This document shows positions 9,728 through 20,714 of a stretch of DNA of 64,000 nt, one piece after another. The DNA is from Phaeosaccion multiseriatum. Its lineage: Eukaryota; Ochrophyta, other classes. The notes beneath the pieces were generated by a model. The model ran no database searches. It was not told the origin of the DNA and was given only the letters and a program-made list of their open reading frames with translations. The position numbers and the translations under genes were made by a program. Where the stretch lies: assembly GCA_965112735.1 (NCBI GenBank), contig OZ218957.1, positions 496,001 to 560,000 of the forward strand, read 5' to 3'. Positions within the stretch are counted from its first letter, which is position 1, and each line of letters starts with the position of its first letter.

Positions 9728-11984
9728 TCAGTTGCATTGGCCAGCCTGCCCAACGTTCTGTCCATACTGGCCTGTGTAGTTGCCGGGGCCATCGTAGTTG
9801 CACACTACCACGGTCGTCGTGCCAGACGTCTTCGTCGCGCAACCGAGTCGCAAAGAACCTTTCCATACGACCTGAGGGCGGGTGCGGAAGGACGTGCAGG
9901 TGGCGAGCGTGCGCGTGAGAGTGAGTGTGGGTGCGTGAGCTTCATCGTGTGGGTGAGTCACGTGCCTGTCCCTGACCTCATCCCCGAACATACACAAGCA
10001 GCGGCTGCCATCACACCCCACCCCACCTCACCATACCTCACCATACCTCACCATACCCACCTGTGTGAAATGCCCTGTCTCGAGGCTGAAGGGTCCGCAG
10101 CCCGCCCAGGGGGTCGTGGAGCAGAGTTCAACTTCGTCGTACCAAGCATTGGCCGACCAGGTCGCTACAGACATGACGTCGCTGCCGCCGGTGACCCTGG
10201 CAATATTCTCGCCGAAGCCAGTTCCCTGGCTGTGCTCGAATGCTCCAGTCGAGGCAAGGTAGTCAGCATGAACCTGCGCTGTCGCCTGGATATCCTCGCC
10301 CCTGTGGGTGGAGGAGAGGAGGACAGGGCAAGGAGGGATGGAGGCCGGCAACGGAGGATGGCGGTGCGTGAGTGAGAGAGTGAGTAACTGCCTCCAAGCA
10401 CATTTCCGCCAGCTCCTTGCGGTCCCTCACTACCACCGAAACTTCGGATCGAAGCTCCACTCACTCACTCACTCACTCACTCACTCACTCACTCACTCAC
10501 CATGTCATGGGGGGGGCGCAGTGCAGTGCCCTCTTCTCGTTGTGGAAGTCCAGGAGGTACTGGTGGACATCTGCGTAGGCAGAGAGGAGGGAGGGAGAGG
10601 AGAGAGTGAGGAGGGGCGGAGGGCACACCGTGCTCGACAGTAACCCCCACAACCAGGGTGTCAGCTTGTGAAGTGGTCTAATCATTGCCACGATGACAGG
10701 CGATTGTACTTAGTACTGGCAGTGGGAAGCATATGGACAGGGCACTGACCTGATTCAATAGGCGATGGTGGCGAGGGCGATGGTGGTGAAGGTGAAGGTG
10801 GCGAGGGGGAAGGCGAAGGCGACGTGACCTTTTGAAGCTTGGTGTTGTCCACGAAGAAGTCGATCTTGTCGCCCCCACCTTTGTTGTGTAGGAAAATGTT
10901 TGTTTTGTGACACAAAGAAGAGAAGGAGAGGCAGAGACGTAAGAGGTGTACTACAACATGGGGGGGGGCGGGGGGGAAGCAGCCAGGCGAGATTGCGTAG
11001 CATCGGAGTCTTCACAACCCGGCCATAGTGTATTCCTCTCAAAACTCCGTAGGTGCTTGCAAGACCGCTCCTCTCCTTTCTCTCTTTCTCCCTCGACTTA
11101 CCTTGAACGCCGATCTTGGTCCTGCGGGTGGCACCTGAAATGGTGACCTCCAACCAGCAGGTGGTCCACGACCCTGCCTGGGCCCCGCAAGCGTACCGGC
11201 CGTAGCTCTTTTTGTCCCCCCTGGCCTCCGAAATGGAGAGGATGACATCCCGGCCCTCTGTGCCCTCGGCCACCTGTCATGATATGATATGTAAGAAAAC
11301 GTGTGTTGTCGAGTATGTTAGAAGCAAAGTCAGTCAGTTGATGAATGATCAGCCTCGATCGATGATACACGATAGTGCGCACACTTGGTGGCCCCTTTCT
11401 TCTCTCTTTTGGTTCGCACGCACCTTGACCTTCACGGTGAACCTATATTTGTCGCCCAGGGTGAGGTTCTTGAATTGATATAGCTGCATGTGCCAAGACC
11501 TTCTCCCGGGCGTGCCGTTCCGGATGATGAAGCGAGCCTTGCCACCTCGCTTGGCGATGAGGCTCGTCCCCATCGATCTGTGAACCGATGTCTTCCACCC
11601 GGTCGTCAATTCCTGGGCGAAGTTTGGGTTTCCCAGGAGGTTTCTGCCCAAAGCGAGTCTTCGGTGGCCCAGCTCCCCGTGTCCCCCCTCTTCCCTTGCT
11701 GCCTCTTCCTGGACGACTGCGAGATGCGGCATTGTATCACGCCAGGACCCCTCCGCCTCGGCAATCTCCTCTGCCACCATGTTGGCGAGTACTTCGATGC
11801 GAGTACCGCCTGGCATGACGGCAATCGATGCGCCAAGTACCGTCCCCTGCGGCTCCTCCGCTCCATCAGGGGAGGAGCCAGCCGCTGCTGAGGCGGCAGT
11901 GGGAAGAAGGGCGAGCAGGCAGGACGTTGCAAAGAGCAGCGCCACCATCACAGCCATCGGGAGTCTCTCCTTCAAAAGTACCAT
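9728..11984 (-). CDS. Secreted CBM4/9-like plus CAP (SCP/TAPS) protein, paralogue 1
   Basis: Exons on the minus strand: 11984-11424, 11273-11102, 10878-10750, 10570-10501, 10301-10061, 9871-9728; they sum to 438 codons plus stop with consistent phases. A signal peptide (MVLLKERLPMAVMVALLF and a hydrophobic run) is followed by a carbohydrate-binding-like beta-sandwich that starts RNLLGNPNF and closes with GGGDKIDFFVDN, a Pro/Ser linker, then a CAP domain. CAP landmarks: HNEKRALHC, the conserved His and Glu (FGENIARV), the CAP1 motif GHFTQVVWKGS and the CAP2 motif VVCNYDGPGNY. CAP proteins are secreted and bind sterols or lipids, or act in defence and wall biology; the substrate here is unknown. 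It is one of three tandem paralogues. Confidence 0.85.
10431..10500 (-). repeat. (GTGA)n array starting at a 5' splice site
   Basis: On the sense (minus) strand the intron begins GTGAGTGAGTGAGTGAG directly after exon base 10501. Confidence 0.9.
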
Positions 11985-13470
11985 GACGCTGATGCAAGTG
12001 CTGCACTGGCTGCTGGGCTAATGAGAAGAGAAGCGCTGATCCCTCGCCACGCTCCTTGAGAGGGCGTCGGCAAACGTAGAGAAAAAATCCAAAAATCCCG
12101 CAATTTCCTCGTGCCCCTCGGCGGCTCAGTGGCCGCTCTTTATCAAGTGTTCGTCCTCTCAAAAAACACAAAAAAAGGATTGATGTCCCTGCATACGTAC
12201 TCGCTCTCTCTCTCTCTCTCACGTCGATCTCCTCGGGCAATGCGTTCCCCCCCAAGCAGCCTTGCAGCCTTCACCAAGCTGAGAAGTGCAAGCAAGTAGT
12301 AGCAGCACAAAAGCGCAAAGAAGCCGCCCGCAATGATGGCACCACGCAAAGATACGAATCGTATCTTCACCTTCGTAGAATTCAGGACAGTCCTGACACT
12401 ACTGAAACGGACGGCCCCACCCTTTCTTTCTTGATCAGTGATCGCCCCCTGGCTTGCTTCTTGGTCGTAGAGAGGCCACCTCCGGCTTCATCTCTGGCTT
12501 CTAGCCGCAGGCCAGCGCTGGCTTTTCGGGCTGGGCAGAAAGAGCAAGAATGAAAGGGGGGGAGCTGAATGCCACTAACGTGAGGGTCTGTTGCACTCCC
12601 CCTAGTACCCACCCCTACCTGGGACGCGTAACCAAAACTGCTCAACTCGGCGATAGAGGCACTGTAGGGGGGGGGGAGGGCTGCAAGACCCGCATGGCCG
12701 TTGTAGAAAATTTTCCAATCCGCTGGTCCTGACACCTAATATTACCTGTATGCCTTGACCTCGAGCGCTCTCTCCCTCAGTCAGACTAAACACTAAACAC
12801 GTGTAAAGGGGGGGTACATGCGATTTCCAGGGGGTGCCAAAGCAGGGCGGGCAGACGCGTCTGCCTCGCCCTTACTCCCATCCACCCTGTTGGATTCCCG
12901 ATAATCCCACCAGCCAGTCCCCCCGGGCCGGGCGGGTGGGGAAACTTTTGCTGTTCACTGCTGCCGTCTCCTTCCGCGCGGTGAACTGCTGGGCTGTCCC
13001 CTTCACTGTCCTCCTCATCGCGCTGAGCTCTTCGGCATTGCTTACAACTCTTGCGACGCTGGACTCGCGTCGCCTCCTCTTTCCACAGTAGTGACTGCTA
13101 AATTTTGGCTATAGCTACCCCGGCGGGGTGAGCGTCTTTTGCGTGGCGCGGGCCATTGGACCTTCGCGTCAGTCGGCGCAGGCGTGACCCTTGCCTCCTA
13201 CAAGTACGCATCCAATTTCTCCTTTCCCTTAACCTAGTCACTATCCTCCCCAAATTGAAAATACGTTTTTCGATCGATCGACGCTCCCCCTCGAAAAACG
13301 AAAAACTACTTTTTTTTGCAATTAAGTAGTTTTAAAACTAAAAATATTCATAATAATTCATTATTAGTACCCCAATTGGGCGAACACTCGATTTGCCATT
13401 ACCTTCCAACCTTATCAGCCACTCTTGTCAGCGGATGGTGGTTTGTCCTTTGCTTCACTCAGCTACACAC
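11985..13470. other. Intergenic between paralogues 1 and 2
   Basis: No gene recognised. The 13255-13375 part is strikingly AT-rich and carries three inverted repeats (listed separately). It lies about 100 bp past the stop codon of paralogue 2. Confidence 0.6.
13264..13366. promoter_or_regulatory. AT-rich cluster of inverted repeats
   Basis: CGTTTTTCG (13264-13272) pairs with CGAAAAACG (13292-13300). TAGTTTTAAAACTA (13327-13340) is a perfect palindrome. TAATAAT-TC-ATTATTA (13351-13366) is a third dyad. The position 3' of the minus-strand CAP gene suggests a 3'-end-formation or boundary element. Confidence 0.4.
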
Positions 13471-14989
13471 TTAGCTACATCCCCCCGCCTGCAGCACGTT
13501 CTCTTCGTATCTGCCGCTGTAGTTCCCGGGCTCACTGTATTGACAAACAACGGTGGTTGCATCGCCCTGGGTCCCCACAGCGCAGCCGAGTCTCAGTGAA
13601 TCCCTCCAAACCATCTGAGGGCGACGGGGAGGCGAGCGAAGGAGGTGGAGGTCATGCGTGCGTGTGCGTGGGTGCGTGGGTGCGTCGCATACAAACTCAC
13701 CTGTGTGAAGTGCCCTGTCGCGGCGCTGAAGGGTCCACAGCCGGCCCAGGGGCTCGTGGAGCAGAGGTCAACCTCATCGTACCAGGCGTTGACCGACCAA
13801 TCCGCTGCGTACATGGCGTCACTACCCCTACTGCCGCTGATGCGCCCAAGGTTCTCGCCTAGTCCGTTGTTGCTCGTATGCTCGAATCTTCCGGTGGAGG
13901 CGAGGTAGATGGCATGTGCTTGAGCTGACTCCTCGATGGTGGTGTCCCTTCAGGTGAAAGTTCAAGGAGAGGAGTTGAGCGCACGCGGAGGATAGTGAGC
14001 GGGTGGGCTTGTGGATGGATGATGGAAGTGGATGTCCTGCTCGCTTACCATGTCATGGGGGGGGCGCAATGGAGGTTTCGCTTCTCATTGTGGAAGTCCA
14101 GCATGTACTTGTTCACGTCTGCGGAGCGAGAGAGGCAGGGGAGAGGGGAGACGGGAAGAAGCGCTTGGAGAAAGGGAGGGAACAAGACGCACACGAAGCG
14201 GCACAATCAATCATTGGCTTCTGGACAGTCGGAAACCTGATTCAAAAGCTGCATAGCTTCTACCTGTTACAGGGGGAGGAGAAGGCGCCACGGGTGCCTG
14301 AGTCGGAGCTGGCGCTGGAGCAGGCGCCACGGGTGCCTGAGTCGGAGCAGGCGTCGCGATCATAGCAGGAGGGGCAGGTGTCGCGATCATAGCAGGAGGG
14401 GCAGGTGTCGCGCGTCTTGCCGGAGCGGGGGAAGGCGCCACGACCGATGGAGATGGTGTGGGTCTGGGCGACGGAGTAGGGGCAGGCATCTCTGGTGGCG
14501 ACGGCGCCTTTGTGGCGGGAGGAGGAGGCAGAAGGACGCCGTCGATGACGTGTGCCACGCCGTTACAGGCGAGCAAGTCCGTGGCAAGGATGGTGGAGGT
14601 CTTGCCGGTGGCGTCTCTGATGATGGCGTCATCGCTCACGTCGAAGGTGCCGCCGTTGAGCGTGATAACGGTGGTGCCGAGGACTTCGGCGGCCAGGACG
14701 GTGCCTTCAGTGACATGGTAGAGTAGGATGGTCTTGAGGGTGTCCTCATCCACTGTTGTGATGTCCGTGCATCTTTCCGTTTCTTCGGCGGCGGCGCTGA
14801 GAAGGGGAAGAACACAGTTACAGAAATAGAAGGGAGGGACGCGAGGTTAACACTGGCATCCAAACAATCATCTACAACCTTTCGACCCTGTGCGTATTGC
14901 ATCATCGCTATCAACACTCACCAAAGCCCGGCAGCAGCGAAGGCCGTGTCGGTGGGTGCGAACACAGTCAGCTGTGTGGTGTCAGTAAT

Positions 14990-15023
<34 letters not shown>

Positions 15024-16378
15024 TGGGTCATAGAGAAAGGCAGAGAAAACGTGTATATAATGTATATATATACGTAGAGAGAGAGCAGAGCGAGGGAGAT
15101 CAGAGAGAGATCAGAGAGAGAGGAGAGAGATGAGAGAGATTGGGAGAGAGGCGGAGCGAGAGGAGAAGGAAATATGAAAGGCTTGTCAATGGCCAGCATG
15201 GGGAAGGGCAAACTCCTCCTCCGTACCTCAGCGGTGGAGAGGGTCTCAGTGAGGCCCTCAACGGAGGTGACGGCGGCGATGAGGGCGTCGAAGTCTCCGC
15301 CGGCGTTGGCACCCACCAGCAACGACACAAGGTCCGCGCACTCCTCCTCGGGGCCTTCGCTCTCTGCTTCGTCTTCGCTGTCCACGGAAGATGCGGCGAG
15401 GGACTGTGCAGGGGAGGGGGGCACGACTTCCGGAGATGGTGCTGGTGCGGGGCTCGTCAGCATCATGTTGTCCAACAAGAAGTCGGTGTTGTCGCCCCCA
15501 CCTTGGTCGCGGTACGACAGACGGTAGGAACGAAGAAGGGATGGGAGGGAGATGGGAGACAGCGAATGAGAGGTGAGCTATAGAAGGAGGAGCAGCGAAC
15601 CAGCCACGTCCACGCAAGCAATGCACGCCTTCAGCACAACCCCTGCTGCCTGCTGCGCCCCCCCTCCACCCGGCCCGTCACTCTTTGCCCTCTCTTGTGA
15701 CTGACCTTTCACGCCAACCTTGGTCCTAACGCTGTCTTCCGTAACGTCGGCCTCGACATAACAGCGTGTCCAGCACGTAGCATTCGCGGTGCATGTGTAC
15801 TTGCCGAACACTTTCTTGTCCTCGCCGTCCCCCTGCTGGATGATGAGATCCACCTCCCTCGTCTTGGTGGCGGGAGCGGCGACCTTGACATCGACCGAAA
15901 GTCTGTATCTACCCTTGGTGAGCTGCACGGACTGATAAAGTTGCATCATCCAAGGGGAGCTCCTGGTGGTCGACTTCTTGTTCCGCACACGGAAACGAGC
16001 AACGCCGTCCCGAACGGAGAAGGAGGAGCTCTTGCCCATCGCCTTCTTGTTCTTGTAGGTCTTCCACGCAGACCCCGGGATTGCCATGTCGAAATGGGGA
16101 TTGTCCAGCATGTTCATCGTCCTGTCGGGAGCGAGCCTTCTGCTCTGGTCCAGATCCTCCACCTCCGCCTGCCACCCCGCCGCTCCCGCCATCTTCCCTG
16201 CCCCAAGGACTTCGAAGTGCGTCTGCGGCTTGGCAACAACGCGCTGAAGTTGCTGCTCCGTTGGCTCAGTGGACGAGGCCGCTGTCGCGGAAGAGGGAAG
16301 AAGAAGGAGCGAAGAAGGCGCCAGGAGCAGACCGACCATCGCCGCAACAACGGGGACCTTCTGCTTTGAAAGAGTCAT
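13471..16378 (-). CDS. Secreted CBM4/9-like plus fasciclin (FAS1) plus CAP protein, paralogue 2
   Basis: Exons: 16378-15706, 15501-15227, 14971-14922, 14796-14264, 14118-14049, 13947-13701, 13614-13471; 663 codons plus stop, phases consistent. Order of domains: signal peptide, CBM4/9-like module (NMLDNPHF, MMQLYQSVQLTKGRYRLSVD, closing GGGDNTDFLLDN), an acidic linker, one FAS1 domain (FDALIAAVTSVEGLTETLS, TVFAPTDTAFAAA, LKTILLYHVTEGTV, NGVAHVIDGVLLPP), a Pro/Ala/Thr-rich linker with repeated PAPPAMIAT and PTQAPVAP, then CAP (HNEKRNLHC, LGENLGRISG, GHFTQMVWRDS, VVCQYSEPGNY). FAS1 mediates adhesion, so a wall- or matrix-linked surface protein is likely. The FAS1 segment is absent from both sister genes and sits at the CBM-CAP linker exon. 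Confidence 0.87.
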
Positions 16379-16565
16379 GATTGGGTGATTCTTGTTTGTG
16401 TCGCTGTCTGGTAAAATACACCCCCCCTGTGATACTCTCCATCAGCCATGAGAGCGCTAACTCAAGAAAGTATGAGGTGAGACATAGATTAATAATGTGA
16501 AATAAAAACAAAACAAAAAATACTCTCCGGGCTCCGACGACGGCGGAACACACACACACACACAG

Positions 16566-16617
<52 letters not shown>

Positions 16618-16951
16618 AGCGGCAGCGGATGCCCTATTGAAGGCGCGAAGAAGTGCCGAACGTCGTGGGGCCCTTGGCCCTTGCGCACATCGCTAAGCGA
16701 CTGTACCTCCGCCGCTGTGGGCCAGGGGATGCCGCCGCTTATTGTATGCTTGTGAATGGCCACTCGGATTCCCCCCTTCTTTCTTTTAAAGGAATTAAAC
16801 TGCAAATTATAAACAAGCGAGGGAAGTCGAGTTGCGACAGCCTTTGTCTTGGTTGGGGCAGCCCGCACCGCCCTCCCGCCTCTATCATCCTGCTACTCTT
16901 CCCCCTCCACTTGTATCCTACAACTGTACATAGTTGGGTGCTTCGCTTCAC
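16379..16951. other. Intergenic between paralogues 2 and 3, with (CA)n
   Basis: A (CA)n run spans about 16549-16617; the rest has no recognised gene. It contains the promoter of paralogue 2 (minus strand). Confidence 0.6.
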
Positions 16952-17095
16952 TTAGCTGCACACCCCAGCCTGCAGCACGTTCTCTTGGTATCTGCCGCTA
17001 TAGTTCCCGGGATCAAAGTATTGGCACACCACGGTGGTTGCGTCGCCCTGTGTTCCCACCCCGCAGCCGAGTCTCAATGAGTCCTTCCATACCAT
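16952..17095 (-). pseudogene. Orphan last CAP exon
   Basis: 144 bp encoding MVWKDSLRLGCGVGTQGDAT and then the CAP2 motif VVCQYFDPGNY, ending in a stop at 16954-16952. It is the same length and frame as the last exons at 9728-9871 and 13471-13614, with an intact acceptor. The exons that should precede it (HNEKR exon and the His/Glu exon) are missing; a CCCATACC minisatellite lies in their place. It is therefore a stranded piece of paralogue 3. Confidence 0.85.
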
Positions 17096-17214
17096 CTGGA
17101 AGGGGAGCGAAGGAAGTGGAGGTCGTGAGCGCGTGGGTGCGTGCGTCACGCGCGCCGACACTGCACGAAAAAAAAGGCTCTCGGGCTCACATCTCTGTAC
17201 CGAAGAGATAAACC

Positions 17215-17331
17215 ACCAGCCATATACCCTAGACCCCATACCCCATACCCTACATACCCTTTACCCCATACCCCATACCCCATACCCTATGCCCCATACC
17301 CCATACCCCTACTCCATACCCTATACCCTAG
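17215..17331. repeat. CCCATACC / CCCTATAC minisatellite at a deletion junction
   Basis: About 14 imperfect 7-8 bp units (CCCATAC, CCCTATA). It separates the orphan CAP exon from the truncated paralogue 3, and its first unit runs into the stop codon of that gene. Confidence 0.85.
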
Positions 17332-18541
17332 CCGGGGAACGACGACACAATCTTCTGCAGCTTTGCATCGTATAGGTGAAAGTCAACCTTGTCGCCCGCA
17401 GTCTGAAACCTGACTTGGGGCTGCTGACCTGTTGCAACTGGCGACTGTGCGAGTGCCACCACGGGGGTCGGAGCGGGGGAAGACGACACAATCTCCTGCA
17501 GCTTTGCATTGTACAAGTCAAAGTCAATCTTGTCGCCCCCACCTTCGTCGTTTGTGGAAAGGGGAAGGAAAGAAGGAGGGGCAGCGGGGCCTCTGTGGGG
17601 TTAGGGGGATATCTGACGGAGGAGTAGGAACAGCGTAACACTCCATAGGACCATTTGCCATGCACCGCCTGGCGCTCAGTCCAGCCCCGGGGCGAGCGCG
17701 GGAAGAAGCAGGGGGGCTAGCGCGGTGGCGTGATGGGTACAAAGAGTCAGTCCCTACTACCAAATGGCATCACCTCGGCCGAAAAGCCTTGTTCTCACCG
17801 CTCCGTGCTCTCTCTCTCTCTCTCTCTCGACTGACCTTTGATGCCCACCCTGATCATCTCGCTGGCGTCTGAAATCACCCCATCCACGTAGCAGCGTGTC
17901 CACGACTCGGCATTGGCAGTGCATGAGTACGTGGCGAAGACTTTCCGCTCCTCGCCGTCCTGCTGGAGCACGAGATTCACCTTTCGGGTCCTCGGACCCT
18001 CGGCCACCTTGATGTCCACCGACAGTCTGTATTTGAAGCCCTCGGTGAGCTGCTTCGATTGGTAGAGTTGGATGTGCCAAGGGGCCTTCCCGGGCGACAT
18101 GTTCGAGATGTGCACTCGAACTCGGCCACTGTGTATGGAGAAGGACGGCCTCCTCCCCATCGACTTGTGCGTGTACGTCTTCCATGCGGACTGCTTGATT
18201 CCGTGTTCGAACTTGGGATTCTCCAGCAAATTCCTACCCAGAGCGAGCCTTCGTTGGTGAAGCCCCCTGAAAATCGGAGGATACGCCCCCCATCCCTCCT
18301 CCTCGCCTGATTCTTCTGCCTTTGTGCCGGTAAGCTCCTCTTGCCATCCCGCCTCTGCCTGCGAGTGGACGTAGTCCACCGTCTCCTCCGTCTCAAGCAC
18401 TTCGAAGTGAGTCTCCGTTGATGCAATTGCCCTCTCCAGCTTGTTCTGCTTCGCCGAGGAGGCCTCTGACGCTGGAGTGGGAGCACGGAAAAGCAGAACC
18501 CCAACCATCACAGCCTGGAGCCTCTGCATTGAAAGCGCCAT
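17328..18541 (-). CDS. Truncated CBM4/9-like secreted protein, paralogue 3 (CAP domain lost)
   Basis: Exon 1 is 18541-17836 and exon 2 is 17542-17328; 306 codons plus stop. A signal peptide (MALSMQRLQAVMVGVLLF) and a full CBM4/9-like module (RNLLENPKF, WHIQLYQSKQLTEGFKYRLS, RKVNLVLQQDGEE) are followed by GGDKIDFDLYNAKLQEIVSS and, 37 residues later, a second near-copy (GDKVDFHLYDAKLQKIVSS), then a stop. The splice donor used by the sisters after the first copy is still visible (GCAACAG-GTCAGC near 17430), so the second copy may be a duplicated exon read through as coding. It may be a functional CBM-only protein or a decaying gene. Confidence 0.75.
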
Positions 18542-18836
18542 GACGCCAGTGGGGTATGGCTGTTGCACACTCTTCCATGGTCTCGACCTTAACGCCCTTT
18601 CTTTGCGCGCTAGCTGGCAATGTTCTGAGCGAGAAGAAAATAGAAAATGAAGTTGGAGGGTTGGTGCTCCGGCGTAACGGCGAGAGCAAAACGCGGGAGG
18701 TGGGAAAAGAAAGTGGACGAAAGGGAGCAGCTGAAGCGGCAGTGCACACAGAGACACTACTGATTCTATCTCTCTGTCTGCTGCAAGTGCCGCTGACTTA
18801 TCCCCATGTGAAGCGGTAGTGCACAGCCCTGTTCCC
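18542..18836. promoter_or_regulatory. Divergent promoter region, CBM paralogue 3 / ARMC9
   Basis: 295 bp separate the two start codons (18541 minus, 18837 plus). No TATA box or other element was recognised. Confidence 0.5.
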
Positions 18837-20678
18837 ATGGCGACCAGCAGCACAGACGCCGAGGCCATCGTGGAGGAGTACCTCAGATACAGAGGATTCA
18901 GCAACAGCGTGGTTTGCTTCCAGTCCGAGAGGAGGACCCAGATCGGCCACCAACGGGGATTAGAGAGGCAGCAAAGAAAGGCAGAAGGAGGAGAGAGCCC
19001 GGGTCAGGGACCCTCGTTTCTGGCGAGGAGGAGAAAGAGGGTGCCACAATTCGGGGAGAGAAGACCGACACATCCCCCACAGTTCTACTCCCGCGGTGGC
19101 GGCAGCGGAGACGTCATCCAAGACATCCTCGATGCCTTTGACGCAGCGGACAGCCGAGAGCTGGCGCGGCTTTGGCTGGCCGCGGTCCCTCCCGAGCTGC
19201 TGCACGCAGCGGCAGAGAGCAGCAATCAGAGGAGCCACGGGGACGGTGGCACCTCGGGGAATGACTTACCAGGAGCAGGGACGAGCGGCAGCAGCCACAA
19301 GGCCGGTAGCGAGGCCAGGAAGCTGGAGTTTTACCTACAGGTGCACTGCGCTCTGCACCCCTTTCGAGAGAGCGTGATTCAGCAGATGGCGGACGTCGAT
19401 GTTGCCTCCAGGCAAGCTCGGATGGACGGGAGTAACTCCTCGCCTCATGTCGTATGTCTGCAAGGGAGGGAGGGGGGAGGGCCATTTGCGTCGGCGTTTG
19501 CCAGCAGGAAGTGTTGCTTGCCTCGTCGTCATCTTGGGGTTCTGCCGCACACCGCCAAGTTAGCCTTGCAAACACTCGCTCACTTAACCCACCCACCCAC
19601 TCAATATCTCACTCACTTCACTGGCTCCCTCCCTCCCTCCCTCCCTCCCTCCCTCCCTCCCTCCCTCCCTCCCTCCCTCCCTCCCTCCCTCCCTCCCTCC
19701 CTCCCTCCCTCCCTCCCTCCCTCCCTCCCTCCCTCCCTCCCTCCCTCCCTCCCTCCCTCCCTCCCTTCCTCCCTCTCTCTCTCTCTCTCTCTCTCCTCCT
19801 GTATCACAAACTCCTTCAGGACGGCGGGACGGGCCATGGCAATCTTTAAGCGCTACTTGGAAGGAAGAGGCGCTTTCCTCTCAACACACCCGGACTTCAT
19901 CGCCTTCTACGCCCTGCCTTACTGCCCTGACTGCTCCACCCACCCGTCCTTCGCCTACCTCCTCAAGGATCAGTGGCCGGCGGACCTAAGGCGGCGCCTG
20001 CACAAGTTCCTTACAGCCGTCTGCAGCCGCCGGCCGGGTGAGGAGGGGGACGACGAACACCACGCATATGCCAGCCACGGAGACCTTTCCTACGGCGGCA
20101 AAAGCCTGCCGAGGCTGCTGCAGCTGCTACAGAGAACTCCGGCGAGTGATGACGGTGGTGGTGGTGATGGTGGTGGTGGTGGTGGTGCCAGTACGGGAGG
20201 GATGAGGGGCGGTCTCAAGCGCAGCATCAACCCGGGCCATCACTCCGCTGCTTCTTTCAAAGCTGCTGGCGACGACGATGACGCCGTCGCATCTGCTGCC
20301 ATCCGCACAGAGGCAGAGGACAGTCAGCAACTTGCACAAGCGCTTCTTGCGAGTCTAAAGGCGTGTGTGCGTGCGCTGGAGGGCTGTACGGACGAAGGAA
20401 AGAAGCTGAGCCCGGCCTTCCTTCGCTCCATTCAGACGAGACTTGGAGAGTCATCAGCGAGGTTCACTGACTTACGGGCCCGGGCAGAGGCCAGGCGTGA
20501 GCAAGAGGACAAGCGAAAGCTTGAGCTGGCGACGAGCAGCACGAAGAGAAAGAAGAGCGTGGTTACGTGGGCCATGGACGAGCAGCAGCAGCAACCCTCG
20601 CAACAAGCCGAGCCTTCGCACCACCACCACCACCACCACCACCAGAACCATCAGCAACAGCACCAGCATCAGTACTAC

Positions 20679-20714
<36 letters not shown>

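Noticed and set aside
19613-19837. Long frames encoding (GREG)n or (PSLP)n repeats, here and at 25626-26190, 35621-35795, 38541-38816
   Set aside because: They are translations of CCCT/GGGA microsatellites inside introns; any frame through such DNA is open. No independent coding signal.
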